From: a virus
DNA: 39,213 nt
Strand: one strand, 5' to 3'
Virus record (IMG/VR): IMGVR_UViG_3300009506_000097
Location: 1-39,213 of that record
Translations under genes and position numbers: made by a program
The notes under the pieces: generated by a model
Databases searched by the model: none
Told to the model about the DNA's origin: nothing
The model's input: only the letters and a program-made list of their open reading frames with translations
Shown: one piece after another, positions 25,574-34,605 of the stretch
How the letters are laid out: each line of letters begins with the position of its first letter
Position numbering within the stretch: position 1 is the first letter of the stretch

Positions 25574-27555
25574 TTTTTATACCTCTTGGCTTCATAACCA
25601 TTAGCGGCTACCGGCAAGCCTTCGGCCCAAGCGGGTACCTTTTCCATTATCTTATTAAATGATTCTATGGAACCGTGATCAGCCGGTGTATCTGCCACTA
25701 GTTCGTCGTGTACTGTTAAAACCAGCGGGTAACCTGCGGCGTCTATTTCCAGCATTTTATCTGCCATGCAGTCCATTGCCGTAGCTTGGGTTATGTTTTC
25801 TACCAGCTTTCCGCCGTAAGTTTTTTGCTGGGTATATTTTTTAGTAGTAGGATTTACACCCATATATTCTATTTGATATTTATCAAATCTACCCTCTATC
25901 AGCCGGGGCCTATGGTATGCTATGTACCGCCCGCTGGGAAGGATACAAAAGAGAAACGCTGTTTTACCGCTGCCTACCATTTTAAAACCTACATTTCTAA
26001 CGTGTTGAAGCGTGCCGGGCTCAGCTACCGCCTTTACGGCTATCGCTTCGATGTTAGTCCAGTAAGATGTAATTTTTGGGTTTCCTTTGCGCCAGTTACT
26101 TATAAGCTTTTTAGCTTCCTCATCAGGGATAACCACGCCGTATACTTTAGCGAATTCTTGGAAGGCTCCTAAAGCGCCTTGATACCCGCATGCTAATTCT
26201 ATAACCTTTCCTATCTGCCTTTGTTCTTTATTCACGTCGTCATACTTTATTTTAAATGCTGCGGCGGCGTTTATCTTGTATATATCGAGCTTCTTTTTAT
26301 AGGCTTCCAGCTTTTCAATAGCGCCCGCGAGCCATGCTAAGATCCGGCTTTCTATCTGTGAAAAATCGCTTACTATAAGCCGGTTCCCGGGGGAAGCGGT
26401 AATCATTCCCCGGAGGCATAAGCTAATAGCTCTTAGGCAGTCATCAAATAATAGCTCTATTATTTCCGGGTCACGGTATTTTAATAAGTCGATGCATAGA
26501 TCAGGTAAGTCTAAAGATTTACGCGGTAAATTTTGCGGCTGGAATAGATTACCAGACCAGCGGCCAGTACCGGCACCGTGAAAGCGTAATAACCCATATC
26601 CCCGGCTGGTATCATCTATGATATTCATCAGCTTATCATATTTTGCCAATGACGATCGAGTAACTTCGAGGCGTAAATTAATTAAATCTATAGCCGGTAA
26701 TGCTAATAGATCCCCGCCTTCAACGTCTTTTTGCAGCTCTTTAACTTTTCTTTTTAAATATTCTTTTTGGGCGTTTTCTAAAGGTATACCCATATATTCC
26801 ATATACTCTAAAAACTGCGGGCGGCTGCTTATGTTATCCAGCATGCCGCACGTTTGATCAGCTACGTTTTGTATTGCTTTTTCTTTTGCTTTGCCTATGG
26901 TTATAATGGCGTTCTTTACCGACGGCATATCAAAATATACGCCGCGTAAATTTATAGCTCTGTCTAATTCCCATAGCTTGCGGGTGCGCGGCTGTAAATC
27001 CGGTAATAGGTCATCAATTTTCCGTTCAGCTATAACGTCTTTCATACAGTATTTTTTAAAATTCTCGAACAGTTCGGGCTCATCTTTTGGATAGGTGCGT
27101 ATCAGCTCGCCGCGCGTAGCTTTTTTGGTACTGATTTTAGGCTTGGAAAATATCTGTATAAGCTTTTTACCTTCTTTGTCTTTTGCGTCTGCTATGTCAA
27201 GGCCCAGCGCTTCCCCGCAATCGCCTAAGCTGCGGGGAAGCGACAGGGCCGCAGCTTTAGCCGCAGTATCGGCCCAGTATTGCGGCGGCGGTATCGGCCA
27301 TTTCAAAACATTCCTCATTATGCATAGTTCAAAAAAATCATTCCAAGCGCAAATTTGAAAAGGCGGGTTAACGCCGAATTCTAATAACCAGTTTGGCGGT
27401 TTTGTATTCGGTAGCCATATTGTAGGCATATCATTATCAAAGGCCCAAGCCATCATTAAAACTTCTGTGCTTGGGTGTTTTGAATAAGCCCAAGGGCCGA
27501 TTGTTTTAAGATCGGCCTCTGAGTACGTTTCAAAGTCTATATAAAGCTTAGTCAT
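25570..27555 (-). CDS. Family A DNA polymerase with 3'-5' exonuclease
   Basis: A 661-residue phage replicative polymerase. The exonuclease domain carries DFET (7-10) as Exo I and YCMKD (169-173) as Exo III. The polymerase domain has GRWSG (331-335), motif A SDFSQIESR (396-404), motif B RQIGKVIELACGYQG (446-460) and motif C VHDEL (615-619). All catalytic residues are present. There is no 5'-3' exonuclease domain, as usual for phage enzymes. It is co-transcribed with DUF2815 and DUF2800, the usual partners in siphophages. Confidence 0.96.
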   Translation of the reverse strand: MTKLYIDFETYSEADLKTIGPWAYSKHPSTEVLMMAWAFDNDMPTIWLPNTKPPNWLLEFGVNPPFQICAWNDFFELCIMRNVLKWPIPPPQYWADTAAKAAALSLPRSLGDCGEALGLDIADAKDKEGKKLIQIFSKPKISTKKATRGELIRTYPKDEPELFENFKKYCMKDVIAERKIDDLLPDLQPRTRKLWELDRAINLRGVYFDMPSVKNAIITIGKAKEKAIQNVADQTCGMLDNISSRPQFLEYMEYMGIPLENAQKEYLKRKVKELQKDVEGGDLLALPAIDLINLRLEVTRSSLAKYDKLMNIIDDTSRGYGLLRFHGAGTGRWSGNLFQPQNLPRKSLDLPDLCIDLLKYRDPEIIELLFDDCLRAISLCLRGMITASPGNRLIVSDFSQIESRILAWLAGAIEKLEAYKKKLDIYKINAAAAFKIKYDDVNKEQRQIGKVIELACGYQGALGAFQEFAKVYGVVIPDEEAKKLISNWRKGNPKITSYWTNIEAIAVKAVAEPGTLQHVRNVGFKMVGSGKTAFLFCILPSGRYIAYHRPRLIEGRFDKYQIEYMGVNPTTKKYTQQKTYGGKLVENITQATAMDCMADKMLEIDAAGYPLVLTVHDELVADTPADHGSIESFNKIMEKVPAWAEGLPVAANGYEAKRYKK

Positions 27556-27566
27556 TTAGACTGGTA

Positions 27567-28163
27567 TCAGTCTAAAAGGGGATCGCCTGTAGGTGCGTCG
27601 TCGTCGCCTAAAACACCGCCGCTTATGTCTAAATCACCGTCTACGGACTCAAAGCCTTTTATTGCTTCTTCCGGCGATACATACGAGCCATCAAAGCTTT
27701 CAGCTTCTTTAGGTACATACTGTACGGCGATCAGTTTAGCATTGACGCGGCGGCCAAATTTATTAGCCTGTCCCCAAATTTCTATTTTCGCGTTGACATA
27801 ACAGCCGCTGTATATCTGGTTATTCGCTTCAGTCATTATAGTACGGCCATCAGGGAAAAGCACAATAGGTGCGCGGGGGCTATTTGCCTTGATCATTAAG
27901 TTGCCTTCCTTATAATTGAGTTCTTCACGATCCGGCGTTCGTAAACAAAGCTTGTCACCTGTAGGCGGATTCTTTTTAAGCTTCGGCTCATTTGCTATAG
28001 CTGCCCGCATTTCAGCTTTGATTTCCGTTAATACGGCGTCGTGTTTACCGCGTTCAAGTACTAAGGCTATGCCGGGGCCGAAAGTATTGTTATCTCGTAC
28101 CTCAGCGCCGTACAGCCTTGGAAATGAACAGCGAGCCTCTTTTATTATTATATGTTTTCCCAT
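27567..28163 (-). CDS. DUF2815 protein, probable ssDNA-binding protein
   Basis: A 198-residue protein. EARCSFPRLYGAEV at the start and YSGCYVNAKIEIWGQANKFG with following RR-V-x-A-x-L-x-x-VQ in the second half are hallmarks of DUF2815. The last 25 residues are acidic (DGDLDISGGVLGDDDAP), resembling the partner-binding tail of SSB proteins. It probably coats single-stranded DNA for the polymerase directly downstream. Confidence 0.88.
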   Translation of the reverse strand: MGKHIIIKEARCSFPRLYGAEVRDNNTFGPGIALVLERGKHDAVLTEIKAEMRAAIANEPKLKKNPPTGDKLCLRTPDREELNYKEGNLMIKANSPRAPIVLFPDGRTIMTEANNQIYSGCYVNAKIEIWGQANKFGRRVNAKLIAVQYVPKEAESFDGSYVSPEEAIKGFESVDGDLDISGGVLGDDDAPTGDPLLD

Positions 28164-28200
28164 AATTTTTACTCCTTTGTTTTTTGATTTTTGGTATGGG

Positions 28201-29532
28201 TTATTCTAAAAGATCAAATCCCAGATCCTCATTAGAAATATCAAGTGAAATGTTTTCGCTTTTTGCTTCTGCCTTTTTATTATCTTCCACTATTTTATCT
28301 TTACCGGGCGGGCGGTGTACCGCTGTCGCTTCAAGTCTTTTATACCGGCGCTTATGGTCTTTAGGCTTTATTTCTTCCAGCTTTTTTTCTGCTTCCGTAG
28401 GTGATATGATATCGTATTTTAGATAATCTTGTTTCTGTAATCCGGCGGTACGCATTGCTTTTATGGCGTCCTCTTTGCTGCCTTTCCAAGTGCGGTTTTT
28501 TATAGTGGGAATTAGTTTCAGGCCCGGTACGGTTTGACCGGCGTTTATGCGTCTAGCTATTTCTGTATCGAGATCCTCGATAAAGCTTTTAAACAGGCTG
28601 GCGCTACGCCATATGACGGCTAAATCTGCGTTATCTAAAAATGCCGGGTCTTTGATAGTACTATTGTTTACTTCTATATCCGGTAAGCTGTTCTTTTGTT
28701 CTGCGGTTAGATCGTCAAAGCCATCTATAGCGGCGCGGTAGCCTGCATGAGCGTGCGCCTTACAGCGTTTGAGGGTCCGCCCTTGACACCATTTGCAGGC
28801 ATTTTTAGATGGATTAAAATTTCTTGGGTCGAATATATCATCCGATCCGCTGGCGGCTTTTTGGTATAAGTCATACGCTTTTTGGGCCTTTTCTTTTATG
28901 CCGTTTCCCCAGCTCAATAAATCGGCTACCGATGTTTCATACTCGCTGATATTATCCATACGCGGCTGTATTATAGCTATAAGTACTCTTTTAATTTCGC
29001 GTTCAAAAAGAAGCTCTAAAGAGTTCAGCGCTCCAAGGGCGTATAACATGCCCTGGCTATTCTCGAAAGCGTCTACCTTAACGCCCGCGCCGTATTTAAA
29101 ATCGATAATATAAAGCGTGTTTACTTTTTTGCCCGGCGCTACTTTTTCATGCACTTCTAATATTATATCTGCAATGCCAAAGCCGCCCGGCGCTATGTGG
29201 GAATAGTCTACTTTTTCCTCATAAAAGCCTTTTCGGGAAGTAAGGCGGCGCGTGTAATCAATAGCTATTTCTACATTATTGACCATTTCTTGATCTACTG
29301 TTATTATATCGTGTGTAACAGGATCTTGGTAAATTTCTTTTCTTAAAAATTCAGACGGTTCCCTATTAGTTTCTAAACAGAAATTTAAAAGTAAATGCGC
29401 TGCGGTGCCTTCCCGCGTATAGTCATTATCGGCGCTTGGCTCGTCAATCAGTTTTTCAAGGGCCAGAGCGGCGGGACAGTTCAGCCATTTGGCTGAACCG
29501 CTCGCCGATAATACCGCGTGATTTTCAGACAT
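28201..29532 (-). CDS. DUF2800 protein, RecB/Cas4-like nuclease fold
   Basis: A 443-residue protein. The N-terminus LSASGSAKWLNCPAALALE with YTREGTAAHLLL (about 38-49) and IDFKYGAGVKVDA (about 142-154, D and K of the PD-D/E-x-K core) match DUF2800. CKWCQGRTLKRCKAHA supplies cysteines that may hold an iron-sulphur cluster as in Cas4/AddB-type nucleases. It probably processes DNA ends for recombination-dependent replication. It shares a TAATG junction with the upstream gene. Confidence 0.88.
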   Translation of the reverse strand: MSENHAVLSASGSAKWLNCPAALALEKLIDEPSADNDYTREGTAAHLLLNFCLETNREPSEFLRKEIYQDPVTHDIITVDQEMVNNVEIAIDYTRRLTSRKGFYEEKVDYSHIAPGGFGIADIILEVHEKVAPGKKVNTLYIIDFKYGAGVKVDAFENSQGMLYALGALNSLELLFEREIKRVLIAIIQPRMDNISEYETSVADLLSWGNGIKEKAQKAYDLYQKAASGSDDIFDPRNFNPSKNACKWCQGRTLKRCKAHAHAGYRAAIDGFDDLTAEQKNSLPDIEVNNSTIKDPAFLDNADLAVIWRSASLFKSFIEDLDTEIARRINAGQTVPGLKLIPTIKNRTWKGSKEDAIKAMRTAGLQKQDYLKYDIISPTEAEKKLEEIKPKDHKRRYKRLEATAVHRPPGKDKIVEDNKKAEAKSENISLDISNEDLGFDLLE

Positions 29533-30092
29533 TATATTTCTTCGCCCGCTTCTTTGAGTATGGCCGTTACCTTTGTTACGGCTTCAGCAAATTTTTCTTT
29601 TTTGAGTTCGGGCAAGCGTGCTACTCCGAGGTCACCGAGAATTTGCCGGGTAACATCTTTCCCCAGTGTAGGCGAGTTATTTACTTTAAGGAGCAAAGCT
29701 TTCACGTCCTCTAACGTATATTCTTTGTCCTCGCCGCCGTCGCCTAATAGGTCATCGTCGTCGTTTTTCTCGGAAAGCATTTCATCAGCTTTTTTAATGA
29801 AATCCTCGAAAACGGCTACTTCGCTGAGCAGTTTTCCAAAGCTGGTAGCGCCGAAACGGGAAAGCAATTCACTGAGTTTTTCTTTTCCCAGCGCTTTTAA
29901 AACTTCGGCGGCTTTGTTTTTGGCTTCTTTCTTCAGCTCGGCGATTTCTTTTTTAGTCGCTTTACCCGGATCTGATTCGCCGGTAACCGGGTCAGCTTTA
30001 GCGGCTGGCTGGCCGCTTGCAATACCGGTTACGCTGTTAATTAAATTGGTAACGGCTTCTAAAAGGCTTTCAGCCTGTTTCTCTAATGACAT
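29532..30092 (-). CDS. Acidic helical protein, first gene of the leftward operon
   Basis: A 186-residue protein, Lys/Glu/Ala/Leu-rich, predicted to be helical. It contains two similar helical segments: LKALGKEKLSELLSRFG (about 66-82) and QILGDLGVARLPELKKEKF (about 149-167), with an acidic linker (NDDDDLLGDGGEDKE) between. The second resembles the short 'G-V-x-K-L-x-E-L' domain at the end of some phage recombination proteins. It directly follows the promoter and a strong ribosome site (AAAAAGGAG), so it should be made first. A replication accessory role is inferred. Confidence 0.68.
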   Translation of the reverse strand: MSLEKQAESLLEAVTNLINSVTGIASGQPAAKADPVTGESDPGKATKKEIAELKKEAKNKAAEVLKALGKEKLSELLSRFGATSFGKLLSEVAVFEDFIKKADEMLSEKNDDDDLLGDGGEDKEYTLEDVKALLLKVNNSPTLGKDVTRQILGDLGVARLPELKKEKFAEAVTKVTAILKEAGEEI

Positions 30093-30132
30093 AGTTTTTC
30101 TCCTTTTTTATGTGATTTAAATATCAAATCTT

Positions 30133-30161
30133 AATTTACCATCCTTTTTTAAAATTGTCAA
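30133..30161 (-). promoter_or_regulatory. Sigma70-type promoter for the leftward replication operon
   Basis: On the minus strand TTGACA (30161-30156) is followed after exactly 17 bases by TAAATT (30138-30133). The start of transcription would lie about 35 bases before the first gene's ribosome site. It sits in a very AT-rich gap between divergent operons. Confidence 0.78.
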
Positions 30162-30223
30162 GAAAAAAGATTAAAAATATAAAATTAATTATTTGTTGCT
30201 AATTTATCAAAATTATTGTACGT

Positions 30224-30229
30224 TAAAAT
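30224..30229 (+). promoter_or_regulatory. Possible -10 element for the rightward early operon
   Basis: TAAAAT (five of six matches to consensus) lies 28 bases before the first rightward gene. The hexamer 17 bases upstream (AATTTA) is a poor -35, so an activator may be needed. Weak support. Confidence 0.4.
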
Positions 30230-30257
30230 ACGGAATTTAATAAAAAAGGGGGCTTTT

Positions 30258-30563
30258 ATGTTTTTAAGGGAACGGATTCAAAAATTAAATGATGATGCTA
30301 AATCAATTAACGAAAGCCTTAAAGGCCTTAATGTGAGAGCTGCGGGCCTAAACGGCGTAGCTGCGACGATACCCGATTCAGCGCCGCCGCCGGTATCATA
30401 TTTTAAAGGCGATAAAGTTATATTGCATAATGTGAGCTATGACCACAATAAGAAAAGCATAAGCGCGGCAATCGCCATACCATACCGGGAAGAACAGTGC
30501 GATATAAGTAAACATTCGGGCGCTATCTTTCGCGTCAGTATAAATGAAGATTGGTTTAAATAG
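30258..30563 (+). CDS. Hypothetical early protein
   Basis: A 101-residue protein. ATG at 30258 with AAGGGGG 5 bases upstream is chosen over a TTG at 30216, which lies upstream of that site and overlaps the promoter. The N-terminal helix (RERIQKLNDDAKSINESLKG) is followed by a Pro-rich turn and a beta-rich C-terminus (YFKGDKVILHNVSYDHNKKS). It is first in the rightward early operon, a position often taken by host-takeover or regulatory proteins, but none is recognised. Confidence 0.68.
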   Translation: MFLRERIQKLNDDAKSINESLKGLNVRAAGLNGVAATIPDSAPPPVSYFKGDKVILHNVSYDHNKKSISAAIAIPYREEQCDISKHSGAIFRVSINEDWFK

Positions 30564-30943
30564 TGACGAAAAGCATTTATCAGATACAATTTCCATATTA
30601 TATACGCCGGGCCGTATATTTTATAGAGCGGTATTTTATAGTAAAAAAACCCGGTACTTTGCTTAGACAGCTTCGATCAATAAAAACTAAAAAGGGTACC
30701 TTGGAAGAAAGCGATCTTAAATCTTTTTTAAAAAATCATAATTTTAAAGAGACAAAAGAAAAATATTGGATTGATGTATTTTTTAAAAATATGCTGGACA
30801 AGTATACTATAGGCGCTATCTGCGAAGCCTTTCAAAATCTTGATCGCTACTCGGATTTAGACTACCCGGAAAATTTTAAACTCTTGGAAGGGCACGCCGA
30901 TTATTTAGGGACACGTCCAGACGGCTATGAGTTACTACAATAA
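30563..30943 (+). CDS. Hypothetical early protein
   Basis: A 126-residue protein with a GTG start overlapping the previous TAG by one base, so coupled. The N-terminus is basic and aromatic (YYIRRAVYFIERYFIVKKPG), the middle helical (ESDLKSFLKNHNFKETKEKY). No motif or family recognised. Confidence 0.6.
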   Translation: MTKSIYQIQFPYYIRRAVYFIERYFIVKKPGTLLRQLRSIKTKKGTLEESDLKSFLKNHNFKETKEKYWIDVFFKNMLDKYTIGAICEAFQNLDRYSDLDYPENFKLLEGHADYLGTRPDGYELLQ

Positions 30944-30963
30944 TCTTTAACAGGAGAACAACT

Positions 30964-31146
30964 TTGTCAGATAAAATAAGACTGTACGGCGACATATCGC
31001 CCGGCCACGAAAGCAGCTTTCTTTTTATAAAAGGTGTTTACGGTTGTAAAAATAACGGGGAAGCCTTGGAGATAATGATCGACAGGCTAACACCGGAGAT
31101 ACGTAAAGAAGTATCCACAGGTAAAGGCGTAAAACGCCCTGCTTAA
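30964..31146 (+). CDS. Small hypothetical protein, TTG start
   Basis: A 60-residue protein. AGGAGA (30952-30957) lies 6 bases before a TTG at 30964, the only reasonable start. A Gly/Ser-rich first half (DISPGHESSFLFIKGVYGC) is followed by a helix (GEALEIMIDRLTPEIRKEV). Unknown function. Confidence 0.6.
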   Translation: MSDKIRLYGDISPGHESSFLFIKGVYGCKNNGEALEIMIDRLTPEIRKEVSTGKGVKRPA

Positions 31147-31147
31147 T

Positions 31148-31252
31148 ATGCGCTTGCTTATACTGCGTCTTATAAATAAGGCGCTTGCTTTCATAGCTTG
31201 GATTTTGAGGATAGCTTTAAAAATTAAGGAAAAAATTGCAAGTCAATTATAA
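31148..31252 (+). CDS. Possible 34-residue membrane peptide
   Basis: ATG at 31148 opens a 34-codon frame that begins two bases after the previous stop and runs 17 bases into the primase gene. The product is one amphipathic or membrane helix (RLLILRLINKALAFIAWILR) with a basic end. There is no clear ribosome site, so it would depend on re-initiation. It could be a toxin-like or coupling leader peptide, or chance. Confidence 0.35.
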   Translation: MRLLILRLINKALAFIAWILRIALKIKEKIASQL

Positions 31253-33500
31253 AAAGCTTCACGGTCCCGCGCTTGTTAAAGCCCGGTATATGCTGGTACC
31301 GATAAAGACCGGCGAGAAGTACCCAAATAAAAAAGGCTGGCCCCAGCTCAGGGCAACTCTACAGGACGTGGAGCGCTGGGCAACCAGCCGGTATTACGGC
31401 GGCCTTGGCGTACTCGGAGAATTTAACCCCGGCATAGACGTAGACGTACAAGAGGAAGAAATTGTAAATAAGATCGTTAACTGGTGCCGGGAGAATATAG
31501 GGATAACGCCGGTAAGAACGGGGAATAGACCTAGAGTACTCATACCTTGCTCGGCACCGCCGGAAGGCCTAGGCCCGGATAATTCCGCTAAATATGAAGA
31601 TGATTTAGGCGTATCGCACCAAATTGAAATTAAAGCCAAAGGGCAGCAATGGGTAGCATACGGCCTGCACCCGAAAACGGGTGACCCGTATGTATGGGAA
31701 GGCGGCGAGCTGCACGAAACAGACAGCGATTTATTACCGACACTTACCGGCGCAAAAATAGACGCGCTATTTAAATACTTTGAATCGATAGCCCCGGATA
31801 CCTGGTTAAAACTTTCCAAAGGGCGTACGCATGCTAAAAGCGGCGGTTTAACTGTAGACGGCGAATTACAAGGCGCTACTGCATTTGAAAATTACAAGCC
31901 CCCTCTTAATATTGATACGGATCGCATACGCTCTATACTAGCGGCTTTAAGCCCGGATGGCAAAGTAAACGGGCTGGGCTGGCGTTCCGTAGGTATGGCG
32001 CTTTACCATCAGTTTAACGGGAGTGATGAGGGTAAAGAAATATTCCGTGAATGGTCTGAAAACTCCATAGAGTATGATTACCACGAAATAGAACAGCGCT
32101 GGCCATCATGGGAAGCCAATACCTATAGCGGTAATCCGATCACGTTCGCTACGGTCATACAAATGTATAACGAGGTAGTTAAAACTACCGAAGATCCTAC
32201 ACTGATAAAAAAGAGTAAAAAATTATCGGACTGGGAAAAACGCTTTGTGATGGTAGATTTAGCCGATAGCTCGGAAGTACACGACGCGGGCGTACCGATC
32301 CATATGGCGCGGAGGCATACTTTACGCGCTTTTAAAGAACAGAATATAGGTTATGTACACCGCTATATAAACGTGTTGGGTGATGAGGACAGCGAACCAA
32401 TGGTAACGGCTTGGCAGAAATCCCATAACGTGCGGCACTACGCCGGGTATACTTATCAGCCGGGGAAGCCGCGTTTTTGCCGTAGACCGAACAGCTACGA
32501 CGATGACACGCAGTATATAAATACCTTTTATTTTCCGCCGCATATTGAAGAAATACCCGATTACACCGATCGCTTAGGCCCGTTCAATGACCTGGTAAAA
32601 CATCTTTTCCCGGAACCGGAAGAAAAGCGCTGGTTTATGGAATGGCTAGCGCGGCTTATTCAAAATCCGGCGGTACGGTCTTTTGTCACGCCTATTAATA
32701 TTACGCCGGTAACCGGGACCGGGCGCGGCATACTGTTTGATATTCTACGGCTTTTAGTAGGCGGGCATAACACGCATGATGTAAGCCCTGACGATATCGA
32801 AGGGCGGTTTAACGGCTTTTTAGATAAATGCCTGATCGCTGTTATCCAGGAAATAAAAGCCAATACCGGAAGCCGTAAATATCAAGTCTGGGAGCGTATG
32901 AAATCCCTGCTAGCCGATACCGTAGCGAACATACAAGCCAAAGGGCAAGACAGCTACACAGCGCACGTATACGCTAATTTTATAATGTTTTCAAACAACA
33001 TAGACGCGCTTCCGCTGCAGGACGTAAACGAGCGGCGTATATACGCAATGCGCGGAGCCCATAGACCGCTTGACAACAGCGAAATAGATTCTATAGTAAA
33101 TTGGAAAAATGACGAATTAAATATATCAGCGCTGTTTAAATACCTTAAGCTATACCCGGTGAACGAGGGCAATTTTAAACGGGCTCCAAAGACGCTTACT
33201 AAAATACAAATGGTAAATGCTACTATAGGCGTAGGCGGCGCTGATGTAGATAGCTGGTTAAAAGAGGAAGCCCCCGAGGTTTTCGATTACGACTATGCGG
33301 CGGAAGCCCTGGAAGGCTATTCAGAAGATATAGCGGCTGTAGGTATGGCCCGCGATCGTTTCCGCCGTATGCTATTAGATAAAGGCTATCATTCCGTACA
33401 GATCCGCGTAGATAGCAAGCGGCGTAAATATGTATACTTTCATCCTGATAAAACTAAAAACGATTCGTCCATTTTAAGGAAGCTATTCAACCAGTTATAG
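31236..33500 (+). CDS. Primase-polymerase / SF3 helicase fusion
   Basis: A 754-residue replication protein with a TTG start fixed by TAAGGA 5 bases upstream. Residues 1-190 form an AEP-type primase-polymerase domain with the DxD metal motif in GIDVDV (67-70) and the later SHQIEIKAKGQQWVAYG strand. Residues 228-315 are a PriCT-2 domain (ILAALSPDGKVNGLGWRSVG). Residues about 445-640 are a DUF5906-type superfamily 3 helicase. Its P-loop reads GTGRG (494-498), with Arg497 where Lys is expected, and Walker B reads IQE. It would prime and unwind DNA for the polymerase on the other strand. Confidence 0.9.
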   Translation: MQVNYKKLHGPALVKARYMLVPIKTGEKYPNKKGWPQLRATLQDVERWATSRYYGGLGVLGEFNPGIDVDVQEEEIVNKIVNWCRENIGITPVRTGNRPRVLIPCSAPPEGLGPDNSAKYEDDLGVSHQIEIKAKGQQWVAYGLHPKTGDPYVWEGGELHETDSDLLPTLTGAKIDALFKYFESIAPDTWLKLSKGRTHAKSGGLTVDGELQGATAFENYKPPLNIDTDRIRSILAALSPDGKVNGLGWRSVGMALYHQFNGSDEGKEIFREWSENSIEYDYHEIEQRWPSWEANTYSGNPITFATVIQMYNEVVKTTEDPTLIKKSKKLSDWEKRFVMVDLADSSEVHDAGVPIHMARRHTLRAFKEQNIGYVHRYINVLGDEDSEPMVTAWQKSHNVRHYAGYTYQPGKPRFCRRPNSYDDDTQYINTFYFPPHIEEIPDYTDRLGPFNDLVKHLFPEPEEKRWFMEWLARLIQNPAVRSFVTPINITPVTGTGRGILFDILRLLVGGHNTHDVSPDDIEGRFNGFLDKCLIAVIQEIKANTGSRKYQVWERMKSLLADTVANIQAKGQDSYTAHVYANFIMFSNNIDALPLQDVNERRIYAMRGAHRPLDNSEIDSIVNWKNDELNISALFKYLKLYPVNEGNFKRAPKTLTKIQMVNATIGVGGADVDSWLKEEAPEVFDYDYAAEALEGYSEDIAAVGMARDRFRRMLLDKGYHSVQIRVDSKRRKYVYFHPDKTKNDSSILRKLFNQL

Positions 33501-33508
33501 GGGGTACT

Positions 33509-33733
33509 ATGCGAATATTTGAAACAACGATTGCGGCTCTTTGTACAGTGCTGGGAATTTTTGCGGTAGCTATAGCTGTAGACCATAACGATTGGTTCGG
33601 CTGTTTTAGCTTTAGCGTTATAATGCTGGCGGCGCATACCTGGCTACATTGCTGCCTTACAAATAGAATTCTATTTTCCGATATAAGGCGTTATCCAAAT
33701 TTAAAAGAAAAGGATCATAATAATGAATACTGA
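33509..33733 (+). CDS. Small two-helix membrane protein
   Basis: A 74-residue protein with two predicted membrane segments, about 7-25 (TIAALCTVLGIFAVAIAV) and 31-50 (CFSFSVIMLAAHTWLHCCL). The cytoplasmic tail is charged. The ribosome site is AGGGGGT. Function unknown. It overlaps the next gene by 11 bases. Confidence 0.65.
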   Translation: MRIFETTIAALCTVLGIFAVAIAVDHNDWFGCFSFSVIMLAAHTWLHCCLTNRILFSDIRRYPNLKEKDHNNEY

Positions 33734-34067
33734 TAACCTACCATGTAGCGGTAGAGCTACCGGCGACGGTATACCATTATACGCGGTATGCCCGGTAGTT
33801 AAATCCCTGCAAAAAATAAAAACATACCTTTTAAGCGAGGGTATAATTACCTGTATAAGCTGTCTGCATGGCCCCTTTACAAAAGAAAAAGGGTCTTTAT
33901 ACTGTTCCGATTGCAAAGACTTTTTAAAATGGGAGCCGGAAGCGGGCGGCGGCAATAACTGTAATAACTGCGATAATGTCGAGGCTGACGAATTAGGCCC
34001 GGTATGCGGCGAATGTAACGTATTAAACCCGGAAAAGTCAGTATCTAAATGGCAATCAACCAGCTAG
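33723..34067 (+). CDS. Protein with two zinc-ribbon motifs
   Basis: A 114-residue protein. The first ribbon is CISC (44-47) with CSDC (61-64); the second is CNNC (80-83) with CGEC (95-98). AAAGGA lies 9 bases before ATG. Zinc-ribbon proteins of this size in phages often bind nucleic acid or host polymerase, but nothing more specific can be said. Confidence 0.68.
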   Translation: MNTDNLPCSGRATGDGIPLYAVCPVVKSLQKIKTYLLSEGIITCISCLHGPFTKEKGSLYCSDCKDFLKWEPEAGGGNNCNNCDNVEADELGPVCGECNVLNPEKSVSKWQSTS

Positions 34068-34076
34068 GGGGTATGA

Positions 34077-34385
34077 ATGAAAATATATTTAGCAATTCCA
34101 TACGCCGGTACGGAGGAAGAAAGCTTTATTTTAGCAAATAAGATCGCAGCAAAATTAATGCTAGAGGGACATATTGTTTATAGTCCTATTTCGCATAGTC
34201 ACCCTATCGCTAAACAGGAAGGGTTACCGACAGGCTGGGAATTTTGGGAAAAAATAGATGCGTCTTTTATTCAGTGGTGTGATGAAATACGTGTTATAAC
34301 TAAACATAACTGGTATAAATCTAAAGGCGTCAATGCAGAATTAATATTAGCGCGAACAATGGGAAAAACCGTTAGATACATATAG
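34077..34385 (+). CDS. DUF1937 protein, nucleoside deoxyribosyltransferase-like fold
   Basis: A 102-residue protein. The N-terminus MKIYLAIPYAGTEEES and EGHIVYSPISHSHPIA with the later WEKIDASFIQWCDEIRVI and SKGVNAELILARTMGK follow DUF1937, a small relative of nucleoside 2-deoxyribosyltransferases. The usual substrate class would be nucleotides or nucleosides, which suggests a role in phage nucleotide metabolism. Ribosome site is AGGGGGT. Confidence 0.8.
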   Translation: MKIYLAIPYAGTEEESFILANKIAAKLMLEGHIVYSPISHSHPIAKQEGLPTGWEFWEKIDASFIQWCDEIRVITKHNWYKSKGVNAELILARTMGKTVRYI

Positions 34386-34394
34386 GGGGCTAAA

Positions 34395-34601
34395 ATGAAA
34401 ATTGGAACAAGAGTACAGTTTATAAGAAACCTTGTTACTAAAATAGACAGCTTTCTTATACTCGAAATTGGTACTGTAATTGACCGCGAATACGGTAAAC
34501 GCTGCGGTATTGAAGGCGCTTGGTGTAAAGTTGAATTTAATAAAGAAAAATACGCGATGCCATATTGGTGCCTTGAAAAAGAATTGCGGGAGGTAAAGTA
34601 G
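34395..34601 (+). CDS. Small hypothetical protein, SH3-like
   Basis: A 68-residue protein after AGGGGGC. The beta-rich sequence (GTRVQFIRNLV, LEIGTVIDREYG, AWCKVEFN) with a closing YAMPYWCLEKEL looks like a compact SH3-type barrel common in phage accessory genes. Function unknown. Confidence 0.62.
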   Translation: MKIGTRVQFIRNLVTKIDSFLILEIGTVIDREYGKRCGIEGAWCKVEFNKEKYAMPYWCLEKELREVK

Positions 34602-34605
34602 CCAT

